A stretch of DNA of 64,000 nt from Microplitis mediator (GCF_029852145.1 NC_079969.1:24110459-24174458); one strand, 5' to 3'. Numbered from the stretch's first letter, positions 11,847 to 26,087 are shown. Made by a program: numbers and translations. Notes: generated by a model not told the origin, from the sequence alone.

Positions 11847-14800
11847 GCCTAATAAACACTACATGTTCATCTTTCTTCGTAATCTCAATAAAAATTCATA
11901 AAAAATAGCTTTTTTTCGAGCATTCAAATTAGAATACTGCCTTAGAACACTTATACTCACACCCTTATATCCCGATCGAAATTTACTCCACATGTACACC
12001 GTTTTACTACCGAATGGATAACAGCGCTGCGTAGCACCAGTACACCAACGTGAGTTCATTTTAACTCCACTCTTTACAATGTATAAAACCATAGGAATTT
12101 GACCTGTATTACATGGTTATTTTCGTGATGTTGGCATAGAAATAATTACCACGTTGACACTAGAATAATGGATATGTGAACGTTATGAAATTTCCTACGT
12201 CAACATTAGAAACAAAGCCTTTGTTTAGAGTAAAGAGCTATGCTAAGTTATAAATAAAGACCGATGATGTCTCTAAAATAATTGTAATTAAATTTATAAA
12301 TTTTTTTGGCCGTCATAACAATAAAAAATATTATTAGTAATAAAAACTTCAACTGTCACAACTCCAAGTATAAACAACTAAAAGTTTGGTATAATAAACT
12401 CGCAATAAAATCAATATGACAATCAACTATCCAATCATTCGAAACAATGATATTACGCGTTTGTTTATACAATTTCTTTTATTTTATTTTTATGGATCAA
12501 AAAAATTTAATTAAATTAGTAGACTATCGATAATAGGAAAGACTGATATTAAATTTTTTATAAAGACATTATTAATCTATAAATTGCTGCATAATGAAAA
12601 TACTTTTATTTTTTTTATGAAAACAAGCGGATTAGATCTTTTGTTTAATTAGAATTTTTCAATGCAAATTTTGCTATTAGTTCGTATTTTTTCTGAAATA
12701 TCGTTTTCTGAAAAATGACGGAATTTTAAATCCATCGTTTATTGTTTTCTGTCCAAGAAGTTTTGGACCAAAAGTTGCCATGAGCGGATTTTTAAAATTC
12801 CCGATACGAATCATTAATTTGTTACGAGATTCTAATCTTGAGACGAGGGCTGAATTTCTCGCATTTACGCATTGAAATGAATATATTTGACTTAAGATAT
12901 TATCGCTCTACTCATTGAAAATAAGAACATAAAAATTTAAGAATATGTTACTCCCAAAGATTTCAGAAATTTCAAGATGCTTAGATATCTTTGTTTGGAA
13001 TTTGTAAAATCCATTTAGACAAAAATGCAATGTAAAATCCGGAACAATTTGTTCTAATGCATTTCCTTAGTACCATGGTATCCCATTGTCAGAAATGATG
13101 TCTGTCGATTTAATCCTCTTAAACTACTAATCCACAGAGCTCTAATCCTAGCGCATTAGATATATATAGCTCTGAATAGCCTATATTCAATTTATATATA
13201 GTTTAAGTGTTTGTTAGAGGCTGAGCTGTTTAGTAGATCAATTAAATTTGTATTTTATTCTTGACAGACCTAATCTTAGTATTCTGATAATCATTGGTGA
13301 TCCAAATTTCGACCGGTCCACTTTACTGTCTATTATATTTCAAATTAGTGAAGAATCACAGCGTAATTCGATAGCGCGAAAATCGGAAAACATCGAAACT
13401 AAATTCATGAATTCTTATACTTAAACTTTAATGCACTTACATTTTAGTGAAAACAACAAATGCTCAACAAAAAACAATCTTATTTATCAACGGATGTTAC
13501 TTTACTCTTAACTCACATTCGTACTATTATATGTTAAGTTTAATATTGTTTAAAATTCTGTTCAGAGAAACAACAAATTAGACTTAAGGAATAAAGATAA
13601 AAAAGACTACAAGAATCCGTGAATTAGGCTTGTGCACTCTGTCACGGGCGTGCATCTCTAGTAATCAAGCAAACTTTCGTGGCTTTAAAAGTTTAATGTT
13701 CGTAACAAAACTAGTAAGTTAAGTAGAAAATTTTACTTGAGTTACTTTACTGTTTGAACTTGCGCAATATATACATATATAGTGGACTTTTCTTACGTAT
13801 TTTCTTTCAAGACTGAGCTTTACAATTTCGACGATTCACTTTTTAGAAATTAAAACTAAAATTTATTGGGGTTCTAATCAGCAATTTTCTACTATTTTTG
13901 CTTCTTTAAAATATATTGTGGATAATATATAAGCTCGACTTTTTAATTGTCATTGTTAAAGAATTCAACTATTTTGTGTATTGTTTAAAAATAAATAAGC
14001 TGTAGTCTATTGTCTCAAGTAGTACAATTGAATAATTAGCCACCGTGAAAACAATTTTATTATTATATTATGATAGTATACAATTTCCATTTTATCAATT
14101 CACCATTTAAATGCGAAACACTATTTCAATAACAAGCAACGAAGTTGCATATCATTATACTCTAATTAGTGTTTTTGAATTATAAATTAAGTATTTCATA
14201 ACTAATACTAATTAAAAATTATTCAAAACTTATCTAATAACGAAAGAACAAAATCAAAATTAAATAAATAATTTTATAAAATTAACCAGCTAGAGCTTTA
14301 TAGTTTTGATAAGAATAAGTAAAATAAATATATATTGTAAAGACAAAACAATAAATATCAATGAAATTATAGAAGTTAAATGATGTATAACACGGGTCTT
14401 TTTTATTCTGCAAATAACAATGAACGAAAGTCCTTTTTTTGAAACATTTAACTGAGCATTTGTTCTCTCTACTTTGCTCGGAAATAATTCTTTTCTTCAA
14501 TAGTACGTCTTGCAAGTCGTTTGTTCCGGGTACTTTTTCTAGATAGTTGTTATCTTGAAATATCTTTTTATCTACGTTGAATTCACCTCTTTATATATGT
14601 AACTAACTTTAATACAGATAAACAGTATAACGAAAATTCAGTTTTACCCTTCATTTAAAATGTTCAAAATTATTTGGCCGTATTAGAGTGACAATTATTT
14701 CCACATTGTTGAAATTGATACTCTCTTGTTGCGATCTATTTGATTAAATTGAGACTATACAATAATTGTAATGATCGAAAGATTAAAATATCATTCCCAT

Positions 14801-17800
14801 GTTTATCTGATATTAATTACCTTGAAGAAGATGGTGTTGATGTTATAACCTTAGATTAGTATTCCGTGCTTTGATGAAAATTATGCCATGGTAGTAAAGG
14901 ACTATTCTAATAATCCCCCCAAGCATTCTGACATAACTCAGTCTATTACATGTCTCTGCCTCGAAGGTGACTTAGGGCTGTGTAATTACATCCCTTAGGC
15001 GAAACAATAATAGCGCACGGAATTATGATCTTAAGATGAGTTTGATATTATAAGTTATTAAGCTTATTTATAAATGCATCTTAAGTCATAATTTTACTAC
15101 ATTAATATTAATTATCATCATTATTATTATTGTAAGTAATAAAAAAAACCAAAAGCTTATATAAATATAAAAAATTTCTAGGTTAAAAAAAAATTTCTTT
15201 AACGAGGAAAATTTGTTCTTAAACTAAAAACATGTTGGCTTTATTTCTGGATCGCAAAAAATATTCTCGAGCCAAGATATATTTTTTTTCTGTCTATGGA
15301 AAACTTAGACATCATTCTCGAGACAAAAAATAAATTATTTATTATTTTAATGCCTACCATAGACACGCTTTGTAAAAAAGTATTGAGGAATAACTGACAA
15401 ACTTGTGATTAATTGACATCCTAACAATATCAGTCTAGTTAATTTCAAATATAATAATTAGATTCAAAATTTTTCTAGTCAAATTAATTTGAATTTTTTC
15501 AAAACGTAACATGAATAAAACAATAATTAACTTGAATGAAAACATATATGTACGTATAAATTAATGTTGTAAATGTTTTAATTTGAAACTACGAATTGAA
15601 ATTAATTAGGAAAAACTCAAGATAAAAGAATCTTTTTGGTGTGGAAAGAGTGAATATAAAAATGTATCTATTAAAAAATAAATTAAACGTTTTTTTTATG
15701 ACTTCAGTTTTAATTACTATTAATTATAGTAGACAGCTGTAATATTTCAGTTGCTGTTTAAATTAAGAAATATTTTAAAGTTCATAAATATTTTTTCTAC
15801 CCTATACAATAAAGGTAATATACATGCCCTGTAGTTTGAATGACTGAACATAAAAATTTCATTTATGAAAAAAAATGTCATTTAAAAACTTTCAAATAGA
15901 TCGAGTTGTTTAGTCACGAATTTATAGATTTACAGTTTTTTTTTTACTACTTACAAGCAAATAACACGTTGAATTTATAAAAGGTTATTGGAAAAGAAAA
16001 AAAAATCGTTTAAATAAAATAGACATGGGAAAATGGTGAAATGGTAAACGCTCCATCGAGAAACCTGATAAGTCGAGTGCCCACCCCACTATAGTATAGT
16101 AGTCGTATCGTTCTGTTGTGTCATGCATTATTCACGAAGACCATTCGCTGACAGATGACAACGAGGAATTCAAAAATATAAAATAAGATATATAGATACA
16201 ATATAGTAGAGTACAGTAAAAACAAAGAGATATTTTAACTTCTACAAGATCTCTTATACTTTTATATATACTTAACCGTTGATAATATAGATGTGTATGT
16301 TTATATATATACATATATATCTAAACGTCCATCTATTTCCTTCCTTCCCACAAGTAGCCCCAATTCTTCATTCAAAATGAAGACAAGTTACATTTAAAAA
16401 TATGTGTATACATCAATTCATATATATAAATATAAGTACATCAGCTTTATGCGCCACTACGTGCTAGCTGCATCAACTACTTAACATTTCGTATTCTACA
16501 CAGCACGTGGCCTAAATTTTATACTCACATTTTTCACTCACAACATATTTTCCGCTTTTATTTATTTGTTTATTTTTTTTTTTTAATAATGAATAATGAT
16601 AATATATCAATATAAAAATTTTTTATATGCATATTTTCCGTACAAGAAATATCGTCTCAAAATTACTGAACGTGGCCAACTTTAAAATTTAATAGAATTT
16701 AAAATTCAAAGTTGAAGAATTTGATGTTTTTTTTAAATCTTTAAAAAAAAAAAGTAAAACTGAAAGTAAAAATTTCGAATTTATTGGTAAATTGTATTTT
16801 AGTACGATCTAAGAATGCTAAATTAAATTTTTTTTTATCATTCGCATAAAGTTCAGCAGTAGCTAATATTGAATTTCAAAAGTTGGACCAGATTAACTTA
16901 ATTAACACCAAACATTAACTCAATTGAAAAATTTTTTTAGTATTTTGAAAAAATTTCAAATTATCAAAAGTTATTAAACTTTGAATTTCACTACAACTAT
17001 CATTGTTTAAATAATTTTACCGAAAAAGGGTTGTATTATAATTTAAAAATTTTATATCTAAACTTATGTTGAATTGAGGTCAATTGAAAAAAAAGAAAAT
17101 GTTCATATGCATTCAAAAAAGTAGAAATGAATACATAAATTATGATAATCCGTACGCATTGTTATGCATAAAGTGAATTAATTGGAAATGAGAAACACGA
17201 AAAGTTTCAAAATGAACAACAATAACAAGTGCAATAAGAACACATAAAATACACAACAGAAACACCACGCAAAACCACACAAGTTCAAAGAGCTTTGTTA
17301 AAGGCTAATGCAAAGAAGCGGAATAAAAACACAGTGGACCGTAAATCCAACCATCCGTAGATACATGAGCCCCCTAGATGAATAACGAAAGAGTAAAAAA
17401 AATGATAATAATAATAATAAAAATAACAACAATAATAATAATAAAAACTAAGTGCCATTATGGGTATCAAAGCTGGGGCGATGAAACATTACGTTGAATG
17501 TTTATAAACCTGGTCATGTAATGCTGACATACAAAAAACTATGGCTTAGTTATTTTAACAGAAGATAGAACCTCGGTACATAGTCACGTCTTCTTTTTTA
17601 TATATTATATACATAGCAGCATCATATACCACTGATAAGCTCACCACCAGAAAGTAGATGATGGTAAAGTAGATCTTTTGCATAGTATCAGGTACTCGGA
17701 TCAGCCTTTTCATTCGCCCCTGACATGACGATAATTAAAATCTCATGAATATTCAATGTACGACACTATAACTGTCTCCATTTCTGTATATATACATATA

Positions 17801-17920
17801 TTCCAATATATATTTATATTTGTACTTTTATTTGATCTTGGTGCCGTTAAAAGTTGGTGACAGTTATTTATAATTTTTCCCATCGAGTTCTGACATGTAA
17901 TTAATGATTGAAGTTTTTTT
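11847..17920. other. Long gene-free AT-rich stretch
   Basis: No exon, RNA gene or clear repeat recognised. Scattered TA-rich microsatellite-like pieces (13161-13200, 16300-16322, 16422-16440), an ATAATAATA tract at 17403-17450, and islands of more even composition at about 16440-16510 and 17290-17390. Open frames here are short and AT-biased with no domain. Confidence 0.4.
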
Positions 17921-18134
17921 CTACAGTGTTAAAAACTCGCGAATCAAATGCGGAGTAAATCTAGAGTTAATGCAGATTGAAATAAAATCCACGTCACTCC
18001 CAAATCACTCCGCAAAAAAAATCCCTATTTACTCTATATCCAGAGTGATTTTTTTTTAAATCGTCGGAACTCTATCGCAGAGTGAATTCGGATTGAAGTA
18101 AAATCATATTTACTCACAAATTTTTACAATGTAG
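17921..18134. mobile_element. MITE of the GGAGTAAA family, copy 1
   Basis: Left end CTACAGTGTTAAAAACTCGC and right end ...CAAATTTTTACAATGTAG are imperfect inverted repeats. Subterminal blocks GCGGAGTAAATC and AGAGTTAATGCAG recur, inverted, as ACTCCG / ACTCT blocks in the middle. The same arrangement of words (CGGAGTAAAT, TTTTACTCCAA) appears at 27428-27749 and 62557-62760. Non-coding. Confidence 0.65.
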
Positions 18135-19237
18135 CGAATATTGGAGTATTTCAACTGCAACTTATGAAATTAATTGTTTATAATTGCAAGTTTTAAATAA
18201 ACTATCGATTTGAACTAGATATGGGATCTTTGAACTAGAGTTTTATGTATATATATATATTTTAAATATCTACTTGGATTCTAAAAGCAACAGGTATAGT
18301 CGTCTATCCTACTTGCACACCAACTAATGTCAATTAATTGAAAACGATAACGATGCATCTGAATAGTTTCACTGAATTTTGTCGTGATTCTCTGTTGATC
18401 TTATTAATACTTATACTAATTCAAATGTATCCTTTCTGTTATACAAGGATAAGTATGAAACATTCATCTTAATTGTTTTTCAAATGCTCATACCAGTAAT
18501 CGAGTTTGAAAATTTTTATCTATCATTATTAAAAAGAGATTGATTAGACATAAATTTTTTATGTAACTCATGCCGAAGAATTCACCGCTAATTGGCTAAA
18601 GTCAGTCTCATAAAATTTTATATTAAAATACAATTTTTCTGATTGGTCAAAAGTGTGATTTAATATGGAAGGTCACGGAAAAAATTATTCTCTAAAATTT
18701 ATTAGCTCGTGATATATTTTTGACTCAAAATCAATATTTATATGCTAATTTTGAACACGGACTATATTTTATTAAAAAATGTTGGACATTCATATGAAAA
18801 TTGAAAAAATATGAGAAAGCAAAATCTATATTTTGATATACTTGAATTAATAAGTATCACTTATTTGATCAATTGATATAATAAATTAATTTTCATTAAT
18901 AAGTAAATGAGATTTTTTATTAGATATCAGAAAATAGAATAGAACTCATAGTTTATAGAGTAATCATATATATTTAAAACAAGTTATCTCGAAAATTTAA
19001 ATTCACAACGTTCTTCTAAAGTTTTGTTACTTTTTCAGAACAAGAACTCACATATGTTCGAACATACTCGTTTCTCCAGAAAATACGTCATAACTTTAGA
19101 GTCGTGTTGTAAATTCAAACCCACAACAATATTTTGCTGTGCACTTGTGCACCTGTGAATAAAAATATTAGAGATGTGAAAAGACAAAAATTGTTTTATA
19201 TAAATAAAAATGTATATCAAGTTTTTAATTGAATACT
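18135..19237. other. Gene-free AT-rich stretch
   Basis: Nothing recognised apart from a short ATATATATAT run at about 18248-18260. Confidence 0.4.
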
Positions 19238-19903
19238 TACACGGCGAGAAAAATATCGTCAGAGTGAGTATAAGTATCGCTATTCTGACTACACGCTGTA
19301 TACTCAACTTTTTTAACAGGGGTTAACGGAAGTGCGCTTCAATTATTTGATAATATATGTTAGTTTAAGAGAAAAACTCAGCCAAAGTTTTCATTTACTG
19401 CACAAGTGCAACAAAGATAGTACAGTTCGTGGACTTGAGTGTAACAGAGATAAGTGCGAACCCCAGTTAAAGATACGCCGTATAGCCAATTCAGCTATAC
19501 AGAGTTTCCTCACAGTGGATCGTCAAAATGTCGATCCGTATCCTTATTTTGGGCATTTTATGAATCACTGATATGACCATTGCGCAAACTCTGTATTTAG
19601 GCAACCGGCAACCGAGAACGAGACAACGTATAGCCAATTTAGCTGTACGGATCCTCACGCTGGCAAAACAGATACTTATATCAATGAAACTATATATGTT
19701 TACAAAGGCTATTCGTCGTATTTGTAAATTAAATAAATGGATACTTATCCTAACCTAAATGCATATATTTAATTTAATGATACTGTGGACTATTAAATTA
19801 ACATGTAAGTATTCTTAAATAAGGTATACGAATCGTTATTCTGACGATACGTCATTTGAACATACATTGGATAGTCATTCTGACAATATTTTTTCACCGT
19901 ATA
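19238..19903. mobile_element. Non-autonomous DNA element with TACACGGCGA / TCACCGTATA ends
   Basis: Left end TACACGGCGAGAAAAATATC followed by GTCAGAGTGAGTA; the right end is the near reverse complement (ATTCTGACAATATTTTTTCA, CCGTATA). The interior has a duplicated word, CGTATAGCCAATT(C/T)AGCT, at about 19478 and 19627. It also carries a roughly 105-bp block (19363-19468) repeated at 41529-41637. Short open frames inside (for example 19332-19571 and 19573-19758) show no transposase motifs. A decayed or deleted derivative of a larger transposon is likely. Confidence 0.65.
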
Positions 19904-21774
19904 TTTTTGTTATTATACGAATATTGAAAATGTTCATATTTACCGTAGTTGAAAAGGTAAACATAAAATATTATGTGAGGTAATAAAAATTAAAAATAAA
20001 CGTTAATGAAAAAAATAACAAAAAGTAAGTTTACTGTTTTGTTATTCTTTGTACTGCTGTTATACTAGTCTCTTGATAAATCGTTTCTCTCAGTTTTACT
20101 CATTTTCTCACTCTCAATGTTATCTTTGTCTTTTCACAGCTCTAGTAAAAATCTCACGAGAACACAGTGTATATAGATATATAAAGTTAACAGTTACCCA
20201 GGTGCAAGTTGAGATAACAAAGCGACCGCGATTCGGGAAACTTGAAACCACTGGCAAATCTAAACCAAGAAAACAACTAAAAAATTGGCAACTACTTTTC
20301 CCACAGTATATATAGTTAAAGCAATGACAACGACAAAAAAATTTATGTACTTGGTGTAGTCTCGTCATAGGTATACTTGTAACGCCAACTAAAGCTTTAG
20401 AGAAAACGAAGTATTATTTTTTTATTTTAAGTAAAAATTATAATTTAGAGCAGACCAGAATACAACGGGACACATGAGTAAATGACAAACTAGTGTGGTA
20501 TTTAAACAAATTTTTCATTATTTTACAATAAATTGGAAGAAAAAATCTGTTATTTTTTTTAATATATTTTTTTAATAATTTCAAATAGCGAAAAAATTCT
20601 TATTTCACATATATACTTCCTAATATTTTGTCCTAATCCAATATGTCCTTAATATTATTTTTTTAAAATTTATCTTTCCATGCATTACTTATTTATAAAA
20701 AATTATTTATACCAAGATTTTAAAATTACAAAAAGAAAATAAAATTGACCGTAAAAATAGAGAACAAAACATTTGTATTTACTTTAAGAGCTGGGTCAAG
20801 TCTATCGATTTTCACTGGATAAACGTGTGTTTATTGACTGAATAATGATTTCACCAAGAATAAAAGATAAAAAAAACGTATCGAGAGTTACATTATCGTG
20901 GGAAAAGAGCCAATAGAACTATTGAGTTCGTGATTTGTGAATAAAAATAATGGGGTCGCTTACACCCACTAGTAATCAATTATTTAAGCTCTTATAGACC
21001 AAACGAAAAAAAAAACTTACGTCAATTAATTAACAGTATTAATAATTAATTAAAATAAAATATATATTGTTATTGAAACAATGATAATCACAATAGATAT
21101 ATAATCAATAAATATATAAATTAATAAATAAATAAATGGTAGAGGAATTACGTAGTGTATTGAAACGTACTGGAATATTACTATTGAATTCACAATTATT
21201 GAAACCAGAGTGTATAATGAAAAAGCACCACATGATAATTAATTCATCGATGCATTCTCTAAAATCATCATATCCAAACACAGAGTGGGCCCATTCACCA
21301 TAATCAGACTTGCAGCGGTTGCAATATCATCATGTGTGCTGGACGTAACGCGCTCCAATGAACTTATATATCCACTCGATGTGCGCATATAAATATATAT
21401 GTAGATCTATACTTATACATACATTAATGTACACATGTATTCATATATATTTATATATGTATATACATACATATGAGTACATGTGCAGAGATTCACATTG
21501 ATTAACGATCAGAAGTGATTTGCTTCAAATTCAACTCTGTAATCAGCATAATTTCAATACAACTACAATCTCTAATAGCATTTTTTTCAAGTTTTGATTT
21601 ATCAATAGGTATAATTATTCAGATAACATAATAATATATTTTTGTAAATACAATAACTAGTTAACAAAAAGGAATCAATATTCACGGTTTTATTCTTCAG
21701 AGCATAATGGGTTTGATCCCGGCACTGCGTGGTTGAAGCCAGTGATTAATTTCGTGTAAGATTTAAAAATCAAT
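19904..21774. other. Gene-free AT-rich stretch
   Basis: No gene supported. A patch at about 20160-20300 has more even composition and an open frame on each strand, but no domain or splice logic. A TATATATGTATATACATACA-type run lies at 21380-21475. A tRNA T-arm-like word, GGGTTTGATCCC, occurs at about 21710 without the rest of a tRNA. Confidence 0.4.
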
Positions 21775-22099
21775 TTAAGGCCATTTCCAGACAGTGCCCC
21801 CACTTGTTAGATATTTTCAATGTCTTAACTGTCATAAGCGTATCAAAATTTTGTTAATTGATTAACAAAAAATTAAAACATTAATTGAAAAAAAGACAAT
21901 GTAGTCATAATTTTGCGGACATTTTAGCCTACAAAGTTAAAAAATTCCAAGTAATTTTTTTTAAATCTATATCTCGGCGAAATGCATTAATTATGTTTTT
22001 TAAGTTATTGATCAAATTTTGATACTCTTATGACAGATCAAAGTCATTGGAAATTTTTTAAAAGTGGAGGGGGGGGGTATTGTCTGAGAATGGCCTTAA
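21775..22099. mobile_element. TTAA-flanked MITE with about 90-bp imperfect TIRs
   Basis: TTAA at 21775-21778 and at 22096-22099. Inside, the left arm reads GGCCATTTCCAGACAGTGCC then CCCACTTG...CTGTCATAAGCGTATCAAAATTTT. The right arm is its imperfect reverse complement (AAATTTTGATACTCTTATGA ... TGTCTGAGAATGGCC). Pairing extends to about 21868 and resumes near 22005. TTAA duplication is typical of piggyBac-type insertion, but the ends here start GGCC, not CCC, so superfamily assignment is tentative. A G-run (GGAGGGGGGGGG) lies in the right arm. Confidence 0.82.
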
Positions 22100-25000
22100 C
22101 ATAAATTTTACAAAAATCTAGTTAGGTTCATGAAATTTAATTTAAAAAAAATGAATAAATTAATTAAGTTAACTACGATTTAAAATAAAATAAGTAGTTG
22201 ATCCATAAAAAATTAAGAGTGTACCATAAACTTTTATTAGTATTTCACTGTGTATTATATTTAAATTTAAATGTACATAAATAACAGCAAAGGTGTAATT
22301 TGTAGTGATAAAATGTCGAAGTGATGTTTATCTTTACAACGTGAATTTGTTCATAAATAGGCATGTGGAATAGATGTATAAAGGGAAGTAAAGTTATATA
22401 TGTTGATTGTATGAATATATGTGTGTACATGGATATAAATTTATATTGAGTGTGCATGGTAGCAGTAAAGTCAACGCAACCGCGTCAAATCGATTCTCAG
22501 TGCACACGCCAGCAAATGACTTTTATGTCCAGTAAAGCACTGAATGAGAAAGAGATAAGCTCACGGATATTGCATACATAATATACAACTACTTTATCAG
22601 ACTATATATTTTCTCTTCCTTCATTCGGAAACTTATATTATATGATTAATGAGATTCATTAGCAGTATTCTTTTTGATTAGCAGATGCTTTATTATGTGA
22701 TGATGTATACCAATATATTAAATATATATACGAAAACTTTTAACTAGTTATATTACAGTAGTTAAGTTGTTAAATCTTTTTTTCTCTTTTGTTGTTTGTA
22801 GTCATTATCGTCCTCAATAGATACCTTACTATGGAATTTGTAGTTAGAACACGAATTTTCCATAGGGTTCTAAGCTAATTAATGAACATGGTGTCTATTG
22901 TTTGAATATTTTTAACACAGCGTTAGTTTCACATTTAGGAAAAAAAAAAACACATTTTATAACGTTTAGTTTATACACATAAAAAATAATTTTTTGGCGC
23001 AAGAAACATTTTTTATCGGTGTTTATTTAAAAAAACGTAATTAGTAATTAGAATGATAACAAAAGTGTTAAAATAAATAGCAATTGTTAAATAGCCAGTA
23101 ATCTCCTAACGACAATGTTATGTATACAAAGTTTGTCATTGGGAGTATTTAGTGCATCAAAGCGTATCTAAAATAGCCTGATAGGAATAGCTGATACGAC
23201 GACGGAGCGAGAAGGGAAGAGGAGACAGGAAGTGTAGTACTTGACGGTAATCGAACAATCCAGGATGTAGTAGGGAACACACATGAGACTAAGCAAGCGA
23301 ACAGTCGGAGGTTTTGCGTTGTAGTAGATATGGCAGCAGTCTAGTTAGCTGCAAGGATAGAGAGCACATTAAACTCCCAGAGGAATCTATCTCTTGCATA
23401 TGGTCTCTGGTCACAACGCTACAGGCAACACACCACCGGTATATGCAGGGGTCTTGAAACCACGTCCATGTACACACAAAGCCCAAGCTTATGTACACAT
23501 ACATTCAGTTCTATCCTATATCTTCATTTGAGGCTCTGATCTGCTAACCTAACCGTATACCAGAGATCTGCTATGGTTTTACCTCAAGATTCGTCGAATC
23601 GTCTCTCTGGACGGATGCCAAGACCTCTATTACATTTCGTCTGATGTTATAAGACTTACTTCTATACTATATATGTATGAACCAGAGTGTTGTTATAGAT
23701 CTAGATATGCGTGTATGTAGAGGGTAGATGCTGGGCACATATGTTACTCTGTACCCCAAAAGCTATATTCTATGCCAGTAATATAAGCTACGGCACCAAA
23801 ACGAATTTACAGACGTTCCACATTGCTATATGGATCTCACTACGTTGTTCTTAACCGTGATAAGAAAAAACTACCTCTATAACCTACTACTACCACAAAA
23901 ATTCGAGTGGAAACGTCTCTACGTCTCACTTGATTGCCATTTTCTACCGCAAAACCTTCACCCTATGCTTACGACGGCTTTTATCCTCACATATTTCTTC
24001 ATTCATCCTGATTCAATGTTTTATAAACAACTATATACGCTCATGCTATACTTTGCCTTTTTTATAACTCGTAAATTTCACCTACGAGATATGAATAATT
24101 AAGTAAATATAAAAGTATCTAAATAATGGATTTTATTGAAACTATATTTTAGCGAAAATTTATGTTAGAGCTAAATGTAGACATCAATCAAAATATTAAG
24201 AACGCCACTATTTTATTATAAGCAATGATTTTTCCTGTTCTTCTTACAAATAAAATTTTAATTTATTTTTATAATAAGTTGAGCGTTATTTATTGCTTGT
24301 AACCATGTTACATTCTGGAGTATTACCCCAGATTGATTAAAAATATAAATGAATTTATATTATTAATTTAAACGTTACTTTTTATTTTTTTTTTTTATTT
24401 CTCAAGGATTATATCACAAATTACAGTAACCATTGTAGAGTTTACTATGGCCAGAGTAATTTTTACCACATGTTTATTCCAATTTCCGTCAGGTGGTCAA
24501 CATGATCCAGTTTTATGATGACACCATAATATTTCAAACGAGAATAATTTCTCCGTGTATGTAAAGTAATTTGAATATAATTCTAATAACGAAAAATTGA
24601 ATTTATTTTTAAATTATATTCATGTCCTTTGGCCAGTTCGTGATTGCGTCATCATGATCTGTTAAGAAAAATATGACAAATCGACCTGATTTTTTTTTCG
24701 CACTAGCTTAAGATCTTTAAAGAATTTAAGCCTTTTGAATGTCACTACCTTAATCCCTTCACTTTAATCGTACTGAATATATTAAATCTACAATCTATGA
24801 TTTATTACAATCGGAGCTAACATATTTATTAACTTTGCTGTTTTTATTTTCTACCGAGTACTGGCAATAGCATCGGTGTTACAGTGAGTATAAAAAATAA
24901 CGGCTTTAAACAAAAAAAATTGTTTACTTAAAAAAATTAAGAATCTGAACGCAAATATATCACGGATTTAGCATTCGATCTTCTAGTAAATCATCTATTA

Positions 25001-25243
25001 GTTTTAATCTTATTAATTTTAATGAGTAATGCTAGCGGGATAAAAAATAAATATCTAAGTCAATTGTCTCAATAAATGTAGCAATAAAATTTTATAATAG
25101 TAGTTCACAAGTGTTATAGATTAACGCCGTCTGTTAGGATATTAGTTGGAATCTTTTGAAACAGTCGTATAAATAGTAGTAGCGTAGATAGAGATAGGTA
25201 AAATGGTGAGAATTGTTTGTGCAGATAATTCGAGTCAGCATAG
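22100..25243. other. Gene-free stretch with a mixed-composition core
   Basis: Region 23170-23640 is clearly less AT-rich than its surroundings (for example GACGACGGAGCGAGAAGGGA) and looks like unique, possibly constrained sequence. I see no exon with a recognisable product. It could be regulatory DNA or part of a transcribed non-coding exon. The remainder is AT-rich filler. Confidence 0.35.
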
Positions 25244-25513
25244 AGTACAGTTGGGTTAGCAAACTATCATAAATTTACGAAACACCAAGCTTACGCCACT
25301 ATTTCCGCTGTGGTTGCAGAGGAGAATTCACCTACAGTATTGCACAAGAGAGACGTGGCCCAACCTTTGCGCCAGTCCACTCTATACTATAGATACGACA
25401 AACCAGAGAAATCTACCCAGAGATATGGTCCAAATCTGCCTTATGCTACTGCTTACTCTCGTAATATAAATGATAATGGAATTTTACTAATTAGAGTAAT
25501 TTATTTTATTTAA
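25244..25513 (+). CDS. Candidate protein-coding exon of unknown product
   Basis: An open frame with no in-frame ATG near its start, which suggests an internal or terminal exon and not a complete gene. It follows an in-frame TAG at 25241. The translated core from about 25310 contains polar, non-repetitive sequence such as KRDVAQPLRQSTLYYRYDKP then EKSTQRYGPNLPYATAYSRN, and codons use all third positions, unlike the AT-biased chance frames around it. Possible splice acceptors are TTGCAG at 25314-25319 or TTAG at 25256-25259; a possible donor is CTC|GTAATA after 25460. The frame becomes AT-rich and low-complexity after the donor, consistent with intron. The family is not recognised. The dibasic KR could suggest a processed secreted precursor, but no signal peptide is present in this piece. 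Confidence 0.4.
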   Translation, partial: STVGLANYHKFTKHQAYATISAVVAEENSPTVLHKRDVAQPLRQSTLYYRYDKPEKSTQRYGPNLPYATAYSRNINDNGILLIRVIYFI

Positions 25514-26087
25514 ACATTTAATTAGGTAATTAATTAATTAAATTACATTTATTATACTCCGTTTGAGATTTATGAAATTTTTTATTTTTAATTATAATTA
25601 TTACTGTGTTAAAAATCAGCAAAATTAAAAGGGAAAAATTAAAGTAATAGTAATTAACTCCCTTTTAAAGTTTATTTTACACTAAGAGGGAATTCAAATT
25701 ACACAGAATCCCATGAACATTTCGGAGATGACGATGAGAGGCCACTTTGGAATAGTTTTGATAAAACACATAACTGAGATTGATTTTCAGTTAAATTTTA
25801 ATACTGCATTCAATTAGTCACCAACTCTTTGAATAGTTTCTAATAAAAAGTGCTGTACTAATTCAATGTAGACTGAGTAAATATTTGCTGAGAGTTATTT
25901 TATAACGATTGGATAATTGTTTGGAACTGACTTACTACGAGACCAATATTAACTGATAAATCCTTTGGTAAATAACTAAAAACTATTTTATTCACAACAT
26001 TGAGTATTAATTACAAATCATTAGGATAAGAAAATTGAGAACATCCAAAAGTGCAAATCTCATATGACAGAAAGTAATATATAATAG
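25514..26087. other. Gene-free AT-rich stretch
   Basis: Nothing recognised. If the preceding exon candidate is real, this would be intron or 3' flank. Confidence 0.4.

Noticed and set aside
21700..21745. tRNA gene suggested by GGGTTTGATCCCGGCA
   Set aside because: Only the T-arm-like word is present; no D arm, anticodon arm or acceptor stem upstream.
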